From positions 131,934-195,933 of the forward strand of contig NZ_FNIR01000005.1 in the NCBI RefSeq assembly GCF_900103975.1: a stretch of DNA of 64,000 nucleotides, written 5' to 3'. Positions 62,379 through 64,000 of this stretch are shown here, in pieces. The stretch is from Klenkia soli (lineage in GTDB: Bacteria; Actinomycetota; Actinomycetes; Mycobacteriales; Geodermatophilaceae). Both the position numbers and the translations under genes were made by a program. Every line of letters begins with the position of its first letter. Position 1 is the stretch's first letter. Below the pieces are notes generated by a model. That model had not been told where the DNA came from. It was given only the letters and a program-made list of their open reading frames with translations, and searched no databases.

Positions 62379-63740
62379 GTGGACGTCCGCCCGCTCTCGC
62401 TCTGGCACGACCAGCTCCCGGTCCGCCCCGCCCGGCCCGCGCTGCGCGGCCGGGTCGAGGCCGACGTCGCCGTGGTCGGTGCCGGGTTCACCGGACTCTG
62501 GACGGCCTACCACCTGCAGCGGGCCGACCCCTCGCTGCGGATCGCGCTGGTCGAGGCCGGGGTGGCCGGCTTCGGTGCCTCGGGGCGCAACGGCGGCTGG
62601 TGCTCCGCCCTCTACCCCGTGGGCATCGCGCGGCTGGCCGCCGAGGTGGGCCGCCCGGCGGCGCTGGCCCAGTACGCCGCGATGCGCGAGGCGGTGGCCG
62701 GGGTCGTGTCGGTCGCCGCGACCGAGGGCATCGACGCCGACGTGGCGGTGGGCGGCACCGTCGTCGTCGCCCGCTCGGCGGCCCAGCTCGCGCGCGCCCG
62801 CGCCGAGGCCACGGAGGCGGCGGAGTTCGGCCTCGACGTCGACCTGCTGGACGCCGACGCCGCCCGGGCCCGGCTGGCCGCCACCGACGTCGTCGGCGGG
62901 ACGTACACGCCGCACTGCGCGGTGCTGCAGCCGGCGAAGCTGGTCCGCGGACTGGCCGACCTGGTGACCGGCCGCGGGGCGCAGCTGTTCGAGCGGAGCC
63001 GGGTCACCGGGATCGAGCCCGGCCGGCTCGCGACGGCGGACGGCGAGGTGCGTGCCGGCGTCGTCGTCCGGGCGACCGAGGGGTACACGCCGCTGCTGCC
63101 GGGCCTGCGTCGCGCGGTCGTGCCGGTGTACTCCCTCGTCGTGGCGACCGCCCCGCTGCCGCCCGCGGTGTGGGAGCGGATCGGGCTGCGCGAGCGGGAG
63201 ACCTTCAGCGACCACCGGCACCTGATCGTCTACGGCCAGCGCACCGCCGACGACCGACTGGTGTTCGGCGGCCGCGGGGCGCCGTACCACCTGGGCTCCT
63301 CGATCCGGCCCGGGTACGACCGGGAGCCCGCCGTCTTCGCGGCGCTGGAGCGCACCCTGGTCGAGCTGTTCCCGGTGCTCGCCGGGGTGCCGATCACCCA
63401 CCGCTGGGGCGGCCCGCTGGGCATCACCCGCGACTGGCACCCCTCGGTGGGCCTGGACCGGGCGACCGGCCTGGCCTGGGCCGGCGGCTACGTGGGCGAC
63501 GGCGTCTCGACCGCCGCACTGGCCGGGCAGACCCTCGCCGACCTGGTCACCGGCGCGGACTCCCCGCGGACGACGCTGCCGTGGGTGGGCCACCGCTCGC
63601 CGTCCTGGGAGCCGGAGCCGCTGCGCTGGCTGGGCGCCAACGCCGGGCTCCGCGCGATGACCTGGGCCGACGCCGCCGAGCGCCGCGGCGACCGCCCGAG
63701 CCGCCTGGCCGCACTGGTCGACCGCGCCCTCGGCCGCTGA
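62379..63740 (+). CDS. FAD-dependent amine/amino-acid oxidoreductase (DAO family, PuuB-like)
   Basis: 453 residues. 'ADVAVVGAGFTGLWTAYHLQRADP' (about 29-52) is the FAD loop, 'GFGASGRNGGWCSALYP' (about 66-82) is the ASGRNGG signature of gamma-glutamylputrescine oxidase and related enzymes, and 'GLAWAGGYVGDGVSTAALAGQTLADLV' (about 365-391) is the C-terminal FAD contact. It would oxidise a primary or secondary amine with release of H2O2 and an aldehyde. The preceding permease (four-base gap) may import the substrate. Proximity to the cadaverine-based des operon hints at a polyamine substrate, by inference. GTG at 62379. A hairpin follows. Confidence 0.88.
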   Translation: MDVRPLSLWHDQLPVRPARPALRGRVEADVAVVGAGFTGLWTAYHLQRADPSLRIALVEAGVAGFGASGRNGGWCSALYPVGIARLAAEVGRPAALAQYAAMREAVAGVVSVAATEGIDADVAVGGTVVVARSAAQLARARAEATEAAEFGLDVDLLDADAARARLAATDVVGGTYTPHCAVLQPAKLVRGLADLVTGRGAQLFERSRVTGIEPGRLATADGEVRAGVVVRATEGYTPLLPGLRRAVVPVYSLVVATAPLPPAVWERIGLRERETFSDHRHLIVYGQRTADDRLVFGGRGAPYHLGSSIRPGYDREPAVFAALERTLVELFPVLAGVPITHRWGGPLGITRDWHPSVGLDRATGLAWAGGYVGDGVSTAALAGQTLADLVTGADSPRTTLPWVGHRSPSWEPEPLRWLGANAGLRAMTWADAAERRGDRPSRLAALVDRALGR

Positions 63741-63770
63741 CCTGGCCTCGGCCGCCGACCTCGCAGTTCG

Positions 63771-63809
63771 GCAACGGTGGCGCGCCGTGCACACGCGTGG
63801 CGCCGTTGC
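63771..63809 (+). terminator. 15-bp imperfect hairpin after the amine oxidase gene
   Basis: Arms 63771-63785 and 63795-63809 pair with one mismatch and two G-T wobbles around a nine-base loop, 31 bases past the oxidoreductase stop. The convergent ackA stop is 19 bases further, so it may serve both strands. Confidence 0.55.
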
Positions 63810-63827
63810 GGTGGTGCAGGGTCGACG

Positions 63828-64000
63828 TCAGCCGACCGCGGCGACGGCGTGGCGGGCGATCTGGAGCTCCTCGTCCGTGGGGACCACGAGCACCGGCACC
63901 TGCGCGTCGTCGGGGCTGATGACGCGCGCGCCCCGCTCCCGCGCCTCGTTGCGCGCCGGGTCCAGCTGCAGCCCCAGGTGGGCCAGGCCGTCCACGACCC
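63828..64000 (-). CDS. ackA: acetate kinase, C-terminal part
   Basis: The minus strand reads, into the stop at 63828-63830, 57 residues ending '...VLVVPTDEELQIARHAVAAVG'. Before this are 'LGLQLDPARNEA' and 'ARVISPDDAQVPV'. This matches the C-terminus of acetate kinases (family 'LGI.LDP..N', 'V.VIPTNEE..IA'). The enzyme interconverts acetyl phosphate and acetate. The gene continues past the right edge; the start and active site are outside the window. Confidence 0.93.
   Translation of the reverse strand, partial: VVDGLAHLGLQLDPARNEARERGARVISPDDAQVPVLVVPTDEELQIARHAVAAVG

Overview
The window is high-GC chromosomal backbone of an actinobacterium. Evidence: frequent GTG and TTG starts, stop/start overlaps of the ATGA/GTGA kind, an RpfB-type resuscitation factor, an actinobacterial protein O-mannosyltransferase, and a Glp/GlpR divisome pair. 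Gene content and order follow the segment of Mycobacterium tuberculosis that runs from mscL through galU, moeA1, rimJ, pmt, metG, tatD, rpfB, ksgA, ispE, pth, rplY, prs, glmU, mfd and mazG to eno. This suggests a member of the order Geodermatophilales or a relative (Blastococcus, Modestobacter, Geodermatophilus); the genus is an inference. I see no transposase, phage gene, CRISPR array or rRNA, and no gene-free stretch above 300 bases.

Layout. 0-3 kb: the first codons of a probable eno, a DUF3592-like membrane protein, mazG and a SurA-like lipoprotein. 3-18 kb: a surface-polysaccharide region interrupted by mfd. It holds a methyltransferase, an EamA-like permease, UDP-GlcNAc 2-epimerase, two polyprenyl-phosphate sugar transferases, a polysaccharide deacetylase, an FAD oxidoreductase, a GT87-like mannosyltransferase and a GT2 enzyme. 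18-29.8 kb: housekeeping genes on the minus strand: pth, rplY, prs, glmU, tRNA-Gln, ispE, rsmA, rpfB, tatD, metG. 29.9-39 kb: an amino-acid permease, corA, an AbiEi/DUF559-type gene bracketed by two related palindromes, rsmI and pmt (divergent), a MarR-MFS pair with a probably leaderless autoregulated promoter, an enoyl-CoA hydratase and tRNA-Ala.

39-49.3 kb: glpR(sepX)-rimJ-glp-galU, a cell-division and cell-wall precursor group, then 5-formyl-THF cyclo-ligase. Next comes a GntR regulator divergent from a four-gene operon: a MatC-like dicarboxylate carrier, a CaiB/BaiF CoA-transferase, a fused AccD-AccA-like carboxyltransferase with no biotin-carrier gene nearby, and an ABC-type ATPase. This last block is the best candidate for an under-described system; I propose uptake, CoA activation and decarboxylation of malonate or a related diacid. 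49.3-55.4 kb: small accessory and stress genes, including a Ruc/FmdB-like protein lacking one expected cysteine, mscL, a YbaK deacylase, a sirtuin and DinB.

55.5-60.7 kb: a complete desABCD operon for a desferrioxamine-type hydroxamate siderophore, with a near-consensus DtxR/IdeR iron box 70 bases before desA. It is followed by an amino-acid/polyamine permease with an FAD amine oxidase, and by the 3' end of acetate kinase at the right edge.

Several genes (pth, rsmA, tatD) lack an ATG/GTG/TTG where their conserved N-terminus begins, and each has a CTG preceded by a Shine-Dalgarno-like run. I use those CTG codons as provisional starts.
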